Part shown: piece after piece, positions 53,684-64,000 of the stretch
How the letters are laid out: the number at the start of each line of letters is the position of its first letter
Position numbering within the stretch: position 1 is the first letter of the stretch
DNA from: Nelumbo lutea
Lineage: Eukaryota > Streptophyta > Magnoliopsida > Proteales > Nelumbonaceae
Assembly: GCA_022828595.1 (NCBI GenBank)
Contig: JAKGHH010000002.1
Coordinates: 82,366,076 to 82,430,075 of the forward strand
Reading direction: 5' to 3'
Length of the DNA: 64,000 nt
Position numbers and translations under genes: made by a program
The notes under the pieces: model-generated
Database searches by the model: none
Told to the model about the DNA's origin: nothing
The model's input: the letters and a program-made list of their open reading frames with translations, nothing else

Positions 53684-55582
53684 TGTTGGACAGTTTTGTA
53701 TGCCCTTAGCTTCAATCAGAATGATGTACTTTATGAGTTTATTTTAAATGAATAAAAGTGCATATTTGATTCATGTTCCCTTGGTATGTTTCTGTGTAAT
53801 ACCCCTAAACTGGACACTTAATGAGGCTCGTGTTAGTTTAGAATGTTCACACCCAGTGGGTCGGTTTGGGGAGACCTATCCTGACAAGGCTAACACTGTG
53901 GTGCCACCAAGTCGGTTGGGGTGACTTGTCTCAGCTACCGGGGTGAGACCCTAGGAACATACAATGTAGGATTAATTGAATCTTTGAACTGGACCAGATT
54001 TCTAGTATTGCCCTGGACCTTGAAAATTGATGGGCAAAATTGGAAAGTTACACCCGACCCCTAGACTTGATTATGATACTGGACTAGGTGTCAGATTGGG
54101 CTGTCGTTGATATACCAGTTAGTGAGATCCTTAGCGGGGGTCAAAACCTGGGTATGTTGGGACAGTCTGAGAATTCATCTAAGTGGGTGATCATAGTGAC
54201 AGGATCAGCCCCTTTGTCGGACAAAGGTAATGATTGGGGATGCACTCTTACTGATGGAAACCAAGACTGTCAGTAGCCGATTTTAATTGTTGAGATTTGT
54301 TTTGCAAAGTATATTTTATATGAGATATAAAAGTATAAATATTATGGTTCAAAAATATTTGCAAAAATGTTTTAATTCCCGGGGTCCATATAAGTAGAGA
54401 GTGCAACATTGTTCCTTGCAGCCGAGGGAGAGGTCCTCTCTTGTCGGGCAGTGTATGATCATTATGGGCTAAGAGGTTAAGTGTAAGACCATTGGGGATA
54501 ATACCTGATGAGATAATCTTGCATCTGCCCATAGTCCCTGGGTGTTATAGGTTGGCTTGGCCTAGGGACCACTTAGGGTAAGTGTTGGGCCCATAGAGCT
54601 CATTTGATGGGTTTCAGGGGTGCACTGTCCATAACAGTGTATTCGGCCAGGCCTTGTAACAAAGGCTGGGCCGAACCCATGTGGCTGATGTGTAGATCAA
54701 TGCTTGGGTCCCATGCCATACAAGGAAGCCCAACTGAGTAGCAGTTAGGAAGGTTAAGTGAGCATATAAGCTTAATGGGCCTAAAGCCCATTTCGAACTG
54801 GACTTATTTAATAAGTTAAATATGGGCGAATTCTGAGATGGATCAGCAGATAGGATAGAGTCTTAACCCCATCCACTCAGAGAGTCCAGATCTGAATATG
54901 ATTCAGATCTAGAAGCCTCCTAATGAGATGAGGAGAAGGCAGATCTAATCTACAGATAAAATAAGGGTTTATCCATATCACCCAAAGAGAGGTCTGATCC
55001 AAATATGATTTGGATCAGCAACTCCTAATTGGATTAGGAGCTGATCTTATAGGGTTACAAAAGAAGGAGGGGGCGGCAGCCTTTAGAAAAAGATTTCTAC
55101 AATCCCTGCAAAGATCTTTCTTGCCGCTTCCTTCTTACAGCCGCCAGACACCCAATTCGATCTTCAGTTGTGGGAGAAGTCAAGATTCGATCTTGACATC
55201 AGATCTTTGAGAAAGAATTGATAGGAAGCTGTGCTCATCTGCCATCCTGCTGTTTCTTGTGAAGGACATAATTCTTGGACAAGAATACTGCTAATTCTGC
55301 TTCATCCTGCATTGTGCCATCTTTAGTGGGAGCAGTCTTTGGATCCTTCCTTGGGCGTGAATACCTTCGTTGGGAGATACTTTTTCCCTGTATCAGGTAT
55401 AATCCTCTCTACACCTTTTGGTTCAGATCTGGTTCAGTTTATGGTTCAAGATTGATCATTGAAAATATGATTTTCTAAATAGGGAATGCGATTCCCAGTT
55501 GAAGGGAGAGAATTTTTTTTTAAATTCGCCCCTTTATTTCACAAGATTTGGAAGTCCATACGATGGATCTCTCATCCCTTAA
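53684..55582 (+). repeat. large-LTR copia family: solo LTR (1.90 kb)
   Basis: It begins TGTTGGACAGTTTTG and ends CATCCCTTAA (last bases altered from the usual CA). Flanks GGGCA (53679-53683) and GAGCA (55583-55587) agree at 4 of 5 bases. The hairpin cassette is at about 54853-55042. Confidence 0.88.
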
Positions 55583-55587
55583 GAGCA

Positions 55588-56395
55588 CCGTTCTATGTTT
55601 AGCATATAGGAGGCGCCCTCCTGTGCTCAGCTTTTCATTGAAACACCCCATCTCTTAGCCAGAATTCACAACAACTTCCCAAAAACTGCATTTTAGCCCT
55701 GAAACTTCCCCAGTTTTCCTAGGATTTGGACAGGGACCTCAAAGGTCACAATATTGAATTTAACTGGAGAAAGGACACAATTTCGACTATTCTAAGGCCT
55801 AGGTAACCCTAAAATGGTGCTTATTAAGGTATCAAAATGCAGAGTTATCACACCCCCAACTTGATCATTGGTAGTCCCTTACCAATGCAGCCTTAAAATT
55901 ACACTGAGTAAAAAGATCATTCCCATTGCAAGATCATCCTTGACAAAATCAACCAAGTATCATGATTTCAGAATTCTCAAACTTTGTATAGATCAGTATT
56001 GGGTTTAAGGGGTAAAACCATCATGCTTTGAACATAATAGAAATTTGGCTTAAAAATCTTATATAACCTTCCATTTGTAGATTATCTCGATAAGCTGAGA
56101 TTGATTTTTAAAATCACGCGGGTATTTTTCTTATCATTTCTGACAGTGGATTTTACCCTTAAACTTGATATGCACACACATTTTTATTGCTACCTTCTAT
56201 TGTTTGACGTGAATCTCAACACTTGACTTAGGTGAAGAGACCCCATTACTAAGTGTTAGGTAAGTGTCTCTAGCCTTCCATTTCCCGTTTGACGCGAGTC
56301 TTGACACTTAACTTAGGTGAAGAGACCCGGTTACTATGTCTAGGGTGTTCGTTGACCTTTTATTCTCTCTTTGTTTTTTGAAACACTATTCAGGG
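55588..56395. other. unassigned DNA with two diverged tandem units
   Basis: GTTTGACGTGAATCTCAACA and GTTTGACGCGAGTCTTGACA (about 56205 and 56288) begin two ~82-bp units that share ACTTAGGTGAAGAGACCC. No frame supported. Confidence 0.5.
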
Positions 56396-56618
56396 TGTTG
56401 GACAGTTTTGTATGCCCTTAGCTCCAATTAGTTTGATGTACTTATGACATTTATTGTAAATGAATAAATTACATATTTGATTCATGTTCCTATGGTGTAT
56501 TTTTGTGTAATACCCTTAAATCGGACACTTACGAGACTTGTGTTGGTTTAGAACATTCACAGCCAGTGGGTTGGTCTGGGGAGACCTATCCTGACAAGGT
56601 TGACACTGATGTGCCACC
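56396..56618 (+). repeat. large-LTR copia family: first 223 bp of a plus-strand LTR
   Basis: TGTTGGACAGTTTTGTATGC starts it as in the copy at 53684. It is cut at 56618 by the oppositely oriented element, with CCACC (56614-56618) as the presumed left target duplication. The rest should lie beyond the window. Confidence 0.88.
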
Positions 56619-58561
56619 TGAAGGGATGAGAGATCCATTGTATGGACATCCAAAGATTGCGGAATAAGGGGGCGAATTTCAAAAATTTTTTCTCTCCTTC
56701 AACTGGGAATCACATTCCCTATTTAGAAAATCATATTTTCAATGATCATTCTTGAACCATAAACTGAACCATATCTGAACCAAATAGGAGTAGGAGAGGA
56801 TTATACCTGATACGGAGAAATAGTATCCCCCAACGAAGGTGTTCACACCCAAGAAAGGATCCAAAGACTGCTTCCACTGAAGATGGCGCAGTGCAGGATA
56901 GAGCAGAATCAACAGTGTTCTTCTCCAAGAACTCTGTCTTTCGCAAGAATCAGCAGGATGGCACATGAGCACAACTTCCTATCAATTCTTTCTCAAAGAA
57001 CTGATGTCAAGATTGAATCTTGACTTCTCCCACAACTGGAGATCGAACTGGAAAACAGGGCGGCGAGAACAGGGAGGCAGTAAGAAAGAATTCTGTAGGG
57101 ATGCTTAATTCTTCATTCTTTTGATTTTAGCACTAAAGAAGATCTGAATGAATCATCCTCAAGGCTGCCACCCCCTCCTTCTTTTGTTAACCTAAAAGAT
57201 CGGCTCCTAATCCAATCAGGAGCTACTTATCCAAATCATATTTGGATCAGCCTTCTCTTTAGGTGATAAGGATAAACTCTTATCTTATTTGAAGATTAGA
57301 TCAGCTTTCTCCTAATTTCATTAAGGGTTTCTAGATCTGAATGTGATTCAGATCTAGACTCTCTGAGTGGATAGGGTCAAGACCCTATCCTATCAGCTAA
57401 TCCATCTCAGAATTCACCCCGAAAATAACTAATTAAATAACCCAGTTTGAAATGGGCTTTACGCCCATTAAGCTTATGTGCTCACTTAACCTTCCTAACT
57501 GCTGCCCAGTTGGACTTCCTTGTATGGCGTGGGACCCAAGCATTGATCTACACATCAGCCACATGGGTTCGGCCCAACCTTTGTTACAAGGCCTAGTCGA
57601 ATACATTGTTATGAACAATGCACCCCCTGAATCCCATCAAATGGGCTCTATGGGCCCAACACATACCCTAAGTGGTCCCTGGGCGAAGCCACCTTATAAC
57701 ACCCAGGGATTGTGGGTAGATGCAAGAATAGCCCATCAGGTATTATCCTCAATGGTCTTACACTTAACCTCTCAGCCCATAATGATCATACACTACCCGA
57801 CAAGAGAGGACCTCTCCCTCGGCTGCAAGGAACAGTGTTGCACTCTCTGCTTATATGGATCCTAGGAATTAAAACCTTCTTGCAAACATTTTTGAAACTA
57901 TAATATATATACTTTTATATCTCATATAAAATATATTTTGCAAAACAAATCTCAACGATTGAAATCGGCTACCGACAGTCTTGGTTTCCATCAGTGAGAG
58001 TGCATCCCCGATCATTACCTTCGTCCGACAAAGGGGCTGATCCTGTCACTATGATCACCCACTCAGATGAATTCTCAGACTGTCCCAACATACCCAGGTT
58101 TTGACCCCTGCTAAGGATCTCATTGATTGGTATATCAAAAACAGCCAAATCCGACACCTAGTGCAGTATCATAATCGAGTCTTGGGGTCGGGTGTAACTT
58201 TCCAGTTTTGCCCATCAATTTCCAAGGTCCAGGGCAATACTGGAAATCTGGTCCAGTTCAAAGATTCAATTAATCCTACACTGTATGTTCCTAGGGTCTC
58301 ACCTCGGCAATTGAGACAAGCCACCCCAACCGACTTGGTGGCACTACAGTGTCAACCTTGTCACGATAGGTCTCCCCAAACCGACCCACTGGCTATGAAC
58401 ATTCTAAACTAACACGAGTCTCATTAAGTGTCCAGTTCAAGGGTATTACACAGAAACATACCAAGGGAACATGAATCAAATATGCACTTTTATTCATTTA
58501 CAAAATATTCATAAATTACATCATTCTGATTGAAGCTAAGGGCATACAAAACTGTCTAACA
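56619..58561 (-). repeat. copia-6 3' LTR (1.94 kb)
   Basis: On the minus strand it starts TGTTAGACAGTTTTG next to the polypurine-like GTGCATGTGGGAGC and ends ATCCCTTCA. The hairpin cassette is at 57187-57402 with a perfect GGATAGGGTC/GACCCTATCC pair. Several reading frames here are chance frames. Confidence 0.93.
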
Positions 58562-58575
58562 GCTCCCACATGCAC
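58562..58575 (-). promoter_or_regulatory. copia-6 polypurine tract
   Basis: The minus strand reads GTGCATGTGGGAGC ahead of the LTR, like the GTGGGAG tracts of this lineage. Confidence 0.65.
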
Positions 58576-59437
58576 TTAGGTCCAATCAGGTACTAGCCGG
58601 AGTCCCATTCTTTCCACATGTTTCTCAAACACTTTCTGTGAAAGTGGTTTCGTCAATGGGTTTGCTACATTTTTCGCTGATGTTACTTTCTGAATCAGGA
58701 CGTCTCCTCTACCAACAATCTCCCACAGTGCGTGGTACTTCCTCTCGATGTGCTTCGACTTCGAGTGGGCTCATGGCTCCTTAGCCTGAGCAATAGCTCC
58801 ATTGTTGTCACACAACAATGGGATGGGTGACGTGCAGGACGGAACTACTCCCAATTCATGAACGAACTTCTTCATCCACACGTTTTCTTTGGCAGCCTCA
58901 CTTGCGGCAATGTACTCGGCCTCGGTCGTGGAGTCTGTAATGGACCCCTATTTGCTACTTTTCCAGCAAATAGCACACGATCCTATTGTGAAAACATATC
59001 CAGATGTAGACTTTCTATCATCTGGATCCGACTAGAAATTGACATCTGTATACCCTTGGATCTATAGTGAGCTACCATTAAATATTAGACAAAACTCTTT
59101 TGTCCTTCGAAGGTACTTAAGTATGTTTTTCACAGCAGTCCAGTGCTCCTACCCTGGGTTAGCCTGAAATATGTTTACTACACTCACTGCCTGAGCAATG
59201 TTAGGATGATTGCACAGCATGACATACATGATGCTTCCTACGACAGAGGCATAGGGAACGTCTTTCATGCCATCAACCTCCTCAGAAGTCTTGGGAGACA
59301 TCTTCTTGGAGAGAGTGACTCCGTGCCCGAAAGGAACATTTCCTTTTCGGAGTTCTCCGTGCTGTACTTTTGACTATTTTGTCAATGTAAGTAGATTGGG
59401 ATAATCCTATTATCCACTTCAGTCTATCTTTATAGAG
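58576..59437 (-). pseudogene. pol: copia-6 RNase H and RT end (several stops)
   Basis: In one frame: GHGVTLSKKMSPKTSEEVDG, PYASVVGSIMYVMLCNHPNI, WTAVKNILKYLRRTKEFCLI, DDRKSTSGYVFTIG, STTEAEYIAASEAAKENVWM, PLLCDNNGAIAQAKEP then TGA, SKSKHIERKYHAL, NPLTKPLSQKVFEKHVERMG. At least five stops. The D-E-D residues of RNase H are partly visible; the first motif is disturbed (YTDVNF then stop). Confidence 0.85.
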
Positions 59438-60241
59438 TCAAAGACTTAGTATATAGGAGGCTTCTCCCAGATCTTTCATGGAGAATTGCTGTGAAAGCCA
59501 TACTTTCACCGTAGTTAACATTCTTACATCATTCCCAATGAGTAGAATGTCATCTACATACAGAACCAAGAAGGTAACCTTATCTCCACTGTATTTCCTA
59601 TAGACACAGGGTTCTTTCAAATTCTGATCGAAGTCAAATGATTTGACAGCAGAGTCAAAACGGATGTTCCAACTTATAGAAGTTTGCTTAAGTCCATATA
59701 TGGATCTATTAAGTTTAAATACCATGTTTTCCTAACCTGCAGCAATGAAGCCTTGCGGTTGCTGCATATAGATATCTTCAGTAAGATCTCCATTTAGGAA
59801 TGTAGTTTTGACATCCATCTGCCAAATCTCATAATTATGATATGCTGCTACAGCTAGCAGGATCCTAATGGATTTAAGCATGGCCACAGACGAGAAGGTT
59901 TCCTCATAATCGATGCCCTCTTTCTGAGTGTACCATTTCGCCACCAAACGAGCTTTGTAGGTCTCAACCCTACCATCGGGGCCATTTTTTCTCTTGTAAA
60001 TACATTTGCAACCAATTGCTTTTACCCAGGAGGGTGGATCTACTAGAGTCCAGACTCCATTGGTCTCCATTGATCCCATCTCTGCTCTCATGGCCTCCAC
60101 CCACTTCTGGGAATCTATGTCCAACATAGCTTCCGCATTAGTCATGGGATCCTCCTCACTAGTCAAGGTTTCCACCAGGTAAGTATCCTGGTCATAACCA
60201 TAACGGACGGGTGGCCTGGATACCCGAGTGGATTTTCTAGG
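59438..60241 (-). pseudogene. pol: copia-6 reverse transcriptase
   Basis: The start part RKSTRVSRPPVRYGYDQDTY is followed by WVEAMRAEMGSMETNGVWTL, ETYKARLVAKWYTQKEGIDY, WQMDVKTTFLNGDLTEDIYM (first catalytic Asp), a TAG at 59732 after QQPQGFIAAG, then NRSIYGLKQTSISWNIRFDS and the catalytic LYVDDILLIGND (about 59545). Only one internal stop before the end at 59438. Confidence 0.92.
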
Positions 60242-61300
60242 TTAGTCACTATCTAGAACTTGTGGGACATCTCCCACTGTTCCTGAGCTCTCTTCATCAA
60301 GAACAACTTCCTGACGATGGGTGTCCAGGATGTAATCGGCTTCCAAGAATTGTGCATTTCGACTGCAGAACACTTTCTGCTCACTTGGGTCATAGAATAG
60401 GTAACCTATAGAGCCTTTTGGGTAACCTACAAATAGGCAATGACTGGTCTTGGATTCCAACTTGTCTGCATTCATTCTTTTAACGTGTGCTAGACAACCC
60501 CAAATCTTCAAGTGTCTGACACTTGGTTTCTTTTCAGTCCAAAGTTCATATGGAGTATTCAGAACCGATTTGGTTGGAACCCGATTCAACATGTAAATTG
60601 CAGTATCTAATGCATAACCCCAAAATGATGTGGGTAACTCTGAGTGTATGAGAAGTGACCGGACCATATGCAATAAGGTTCTATTCCTCCTCTCTGAAAC
60701 ACCGTTAAGTTGTGGTGTAGCAGGAGGAGCTAATTGTGATAATATCCCATTGTCCTTTAAGTAGTCCCTGAATTCGTCAGAGAGATTCTCACCACCTCGA
60801 TCTGATCGAAGGGCTTTAATTTCTCTCCCTAACTATTTCACGACCTCTTGTCTAAACTCTTTGAACTTCTCAAAGGATTCAGACTTGTGTTTCATTAGGT
60901 ACACGTAACCATATCGTGAAAAATCATCTGTAAAGGTGATGAAATACACGTGTTGATTCCGTGTCCTAACACTCAGGGGACCACATACATCAGTATGTAT
61001 TAGGTCAACTGTGCCTGTGCATCTTTCAAACTTACCGTTAAATGGCCGTTTCGTCATCTTGCCTTGTAGGCAAGGCTCACAGGTGGGAAGATCTTCTATA
61101 GTTAGAAAATTCAAATGACCATACTTTACCAATCTTGTGATTCGGTCAACACCGATGTGGCCAAGTCGGTAATGCCACAGACACGTGGGATTAACTGTAT
61201 CACGGGCTCTCTTCTTGGGGATTTCAGCTGACGTAATTTCGATTATGTTAATTTTGTAGAGAAGGATGTAGAACATAGAGACCGTTCTCCAGTTCCCCAT
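60242..61300 (-). pseudogene. pol: copia-6 GAG-pre-integrase and integrase
   Basis: CLWHYRLGHIGVDRITRLVK and CEPCLQGKMTKRPF form the zinc-binding part. [22 protein letters not shown] and [14 protein letters not shown] carry the acidic triad. [19 protein letters not shown] and [18 protein letters not shown] mark the C-terminal domain. One TAG (60830-60832) lies between VVK and [14 protein letters not shown], and a stop at 60242 separates it from RT. Otherwise open. Confidence 0.92.
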
Positions 61301-61620
61301 ATGCGATGAATCTGTTATTTGTTTTAATAGTAATCATATTACTAAAGAAGACAGAATAACCATCTGCACATAGTTTTGAGACAGAAATCAAGTTTCTCCT
61401 TAAATTTTGTACATAAAGATAATCTTTTAGTACAATTGTTCATTCTCTAAAAAGTAACTCCACGGTTCCTAAGGTCGCAGCTGCAACAGTTGTAGTAGTC
61501 CCCAAGTAGAGTGCGACTTCTCCTTCACTCAGCCTTCTGCTTACCTTGAACCCTACAGTGAGTTACACGCATGAGTTGAAGCCCGGAGTGAATAGACCAA
61601 GACGCAAAAGATACCAATAA
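61301..61620 (-). pseudogene. pol: copia-6 protease remnant
   Basis: Two frames are needed: SLRASTHACNSL (about 61590) at the place of the DSGAS/T-H active-site motif, then after a shift EGEVALYLGTTTTVAAATL, YLYVQNLRRNLISVSKLCAD and NRFIAYGELENGLYVL. The catalytic Asp-Ser-Gly is replaced by Ser-Leu-Arg, so this protease could not act. Confidence 0.78.
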
Positions 61621-62440
61621 ATTGGTTTTCGAAATTACCTTTCTTGGATTCTAGGTAGGCAGGACAATTCCTTTTCCAGTGGCCGGTCTTCTTGCAGAAG
61701 TGACAGGCATCCGATGCTTTATTTTTTTTCTGCTTCTTGCCCTTAGTGGCTTTCTTCTGAGGCTTCTTTGCCTTCCTCTTTCTCTTGCCTGTTTTGCTAG
61801 CTTCAACAAGCATAACTATAGGCTCATCCTTTCTAATCAGTTCTTCAGTTCTTTGCATCATATTGCTAGTCTCTTGCAAACTGACATTCATCTTGTTCAT
61901 GTTATAGTTCATAATGAACAGATTAAAGGAAGGAGGCAAAGAATTAAGGATAGCATCTATCTGGGTTGCAAGGTCCAGCCTGGATTCAAGAGCCTCCAGT
62001 TCATTGATATATCCCATCATCTGAAGACAATGGTCGTGAACTTGTTGGCCCTTGGTCATTTGTGCGGTCATGAATTGTTTCAAGACCTTTTGTCGAGTAG
62101 AACGATTCTGTTCTTCATACATCGTCCTGAGACTGTCCAATATGTCTTTGTCAAGTTTGATCTGATCGAACTACTTCTGTATTGGGTTGTCCAAGGAGGC
62201 AATGATGTAACACCGGGCAAGGGAGTTTTTCTCCTCCCATTCCTGATAGTCTCTCCTTCGGGCCTTAGAAGCCCTATCACCTGGACGCTACAGGGTAGGA
62301 TTCTTTGCCACTTTGTCTAGCTTTTCAGAAGCTAGGACCATCATAAGGTTCCTATACCAGTCGGCATAGTTTGGGCCCTTCAACTTGTTGTCATCAAGCA
62401 ATTTTGCAAATGATCCGTTTGCCCTTTTCTGATAAAAGAG
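61553..62440 (-). pseudogene. gag: copia-6 gag (UBN2-type)
   Basis: Recognisable from about 62440: FAKLLDDNKLKGPNYADWYR, MMVLASEKLDKVAKN, RRRDYQEWEEKNSLARCYI, DKDILDSLRTMYEEQNRSTR, LKQFMTAQMTKGQQVHDHCL, INELEALESRLDLATQIDAI, then a lysine-rich stretch and the CX2CX4HX4C knuckle CHFCKKTGHWKRNC (about 61710-61670). Stops at about 62290 and 62172 interrupt the N-terminal part; the rest is open for 195 codons. Confidence 0.9.
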
Positions 62441-64000
62441 CAAACATCAGTCCACAACCTTATTTGATTCATGTTCATTACATAGATATGGATTATAATC
62501 TACGTTCCATTTCCATTTATTCATCTATAAGATTTTCTTCTTTTCTCAGTGACGGAGACTACGGGTTGTTTCTGGAAATGTGGGAAATCACATAGGGTGC
62601 ATGGAGCCAACTGTTTCAGCTGCATAACCCCACTACCTTTATGTGAAGGATCATATCCACTCATCATATGAGTTTTCCCTTTGGCCTCTGTCAGACAAGG
62701 TTCAGAGCCGTTTTCATGTAAACCTTTTTGTCTAGTGACTGCTTACCCATCATATTCGTGAACACCAAGGTACAGTGAGAGAGTTTCCATTTTTTGGTGA
62801 AGCCTCTCCCACATCGATCTATGACGCTCCTATCATTTTATGAAACACTTAGACAAGCCCAGCAGCAAATGGATAGCCCATTTTCTGGTGCGTTTCCTCA
62901 TTACCGAAGGACCCATTCTCATGGTAATGATGGAAGGCCTTTAGAGAGTTCATCATATGAATCTCCCTATCACAAGCACTCATATTAGCTGGAGGGAACA
63001 GTTATTATGCCCAGGTTTGATTTAGGTCAAACCAAAGTGGCTCCCACTGACTTTCATAAAGTCAGATTTCGGTGGGCCTTAATCGGCTAGGGTTCCATAC
63101 GTAACCTCTTGGTGAGGTGTGGGGCCCACCACTGAGGAAGGTCATCCAATGACCAAAAGGGACACCATGGCAATGATGTGCATTCAGCCATGGTGTGCGC
63201 AAGAGCCACTGTCGATTGAGCATGGGCCAAGCACTTATGGCCCATGTACGTAGCACATCACACATCCATACATCTCATGTAGGGATAAATTGATCCAATC
63301 AATTAATCATCTGTAAGGCCCATTTGAAGCCCATTTTAAATCCATAATATTAACCATTAATATTATCTAGGTATATGGGTCGAATGGTTCAGCCCTTATA
63401 GCTTTGTGTTAAGTGGGCTTTTAGCAGTTTTAACCATTTAAAGTTGGGCCGAATTAACCATTTAATTAAATATCAATCCTCAGGCCCATTAGTGAGAAAA
63501 TTAGGGCTGACTTTCATCCTTGATTGAACCCTATATTCGGTCCAAACAATTTGAACCAATCTTGGTTCGAATAGGTCCAGGGTTTGATCTTTAATTAAAT
63601 CTTTAATTCAAGAAAATAATCTAAAATTAAATACTGATAAAAGAAAAACAATAATCAGTCTCATAGGGCTATTTGCACACTCCATCCTGCAAAACAGAGG
63701 TTAGATCACTGGTTGTAGTTTAATAAACTACTAATTGCAGATTGCAATTCCCCCATTTGCGAAATCTCCTTCTCTGCGAAATCTCCTTCTCTGCCGCCTT
63801 CTTCGATCCAAAATAAAATAAATAGAAATCCTAATTTCTATTAATAATTACATCAGATCGAATATCTATACATTCAGTCTAAAAATAATAAAAAAAATTA
63901 TTTTACAGACCAAGTGTAACAAAATAATCCATAATCTGCAAAATCGCAAGTTCCCTGCAGAAATCAAGATTTCGATCTCCTCTTATACGAACAACCCATA
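62441..64000 (-). other. copia-6 leader / 5' region, no gene
   Basis: No supported frame. Contains GCGAAATCTCCTTCTCT twice (about 63758 and 63775) and pyrimidine-rich DNA. No match to the 3' LTR sequence is visible before the window ends, so the 5' LTR lies further right or another element is inserted. Confidence 0.5.

Larger units (their letters stand above)
56619..64000 (-). mobile_element. copia-6 (large-LTR family), 3' LTR to leader, runs off right edge
   Basis: The minus-strand order from the right is leader, gag, protease remnant, integrase, RT, RNase H, polypurine tract, 3' LTR. The gag with CHFCKKTGHWKRNC and the RT wording differ from the other copias here and suggest the Tork/Angela-like side of plant copia (inference). 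The 5' LTR is not reached. Stops are few per domain, so it is less decayed than most. Confidence 0.92.

Noticed and set aside
57452..57865. 137-codon frame, with similar frames at 45845-46168 and 54600-54791
   Set aside because: All lie at the same place in the large LTR, differ by stops and shifts between copies, and have no start context or domain. Chance frames in a repeat.
61679..62320. 213-codon open frame on the plus strand
   Set aside because: It is antisense to the recognisable copia-6 gag with its zinc knuckle; the hydrophobic product is a shadow of the lysine-rich gag.
1..64000. Possible endogenous plant pararetrovirus
   Set aside because: All RT-bearing segments have copia order (integrase before RT) or LINE features; no movement protein or virus-type coat sequence was seen.

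Overview
This window looks like transposon-dominated, gene-poor nuclear DNA of a flowering plant. It holds copia-type LTR retrotransposons with initiator-Met-tRNA primer sites, plant L1-type LINEs with DUF4283-like, zf-RVT and RVT_3-like parts, hAT-, Harbinger- and Mutator-type MITEs, and one exon of a leucine-rich-repeat receptor-like kinase. The species cannot be named from sequence alone. The only host gene I can support is the kinase exon at 41082-41671. Essentially all other coding capacity belongs to broken transposons.

Layout. 1-4900: copia element (+), 5' LTR outside the window, 3' LTR at 4648-4900. 5060-5358: LINE tail. 5430-7030: copia deletion derivative (-). 7084-8850: old LINE interrupted by two truncated LINE tails sharing one target duplication. 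9000-9480: LINE ORF1 remnant. 9703-11025: head of a hAT-like element with an array of small palindromes. 11575-15189: copia (-) with its 5' LTR at 14838-15189, split by a complete hAT-like element (12608-14696) that itself carries a LINE tail and a hairpin minisatellite. 15190-16375: LINE split by a solo LTR. 18070-28561: ~1.85 kb solo LTR split by a complete copia (19858-28497, -), which is split by a truncated copia (23640-26932, +).

28562-41081: LTR remnants, an RTE-like tail, a LINE (-), a hAT-like element (31515-33137) carrying a LINE ORF1 copy, a possible Ty3-type LTR, a copia fragment with a 103-bp foldback, and copia 35472-40390 (+) just upstream of the kinase exon. 42035-47112: four MITEs, one of them holding a 1.94-kb solo LTR. 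47113-50940: AT-rich DNA with microsatellites and a 340-bp duplication. 50941-53045: LINE (-). 53684-55582: another solo LTR of the same large-LTR family. 56396-64000: a copy of that LTR invaded by a less degraded member of the same family (-), running off the right edge.

Relations. Target-site duplications fix the nesting order at many sites. Reading frames are broken by single nonsense codons, many of the kind made by C-to-T change, plus one-base shifts in homopolymers, as expected of old silenced elements. I found no operon-like or defence-type system. The most unusual structure is a recurring theme of short hairpin arrays whose arms differ while pairing is kept: in two hAT-like copies, in the large LTRs, and in a Ty3-like LTR.
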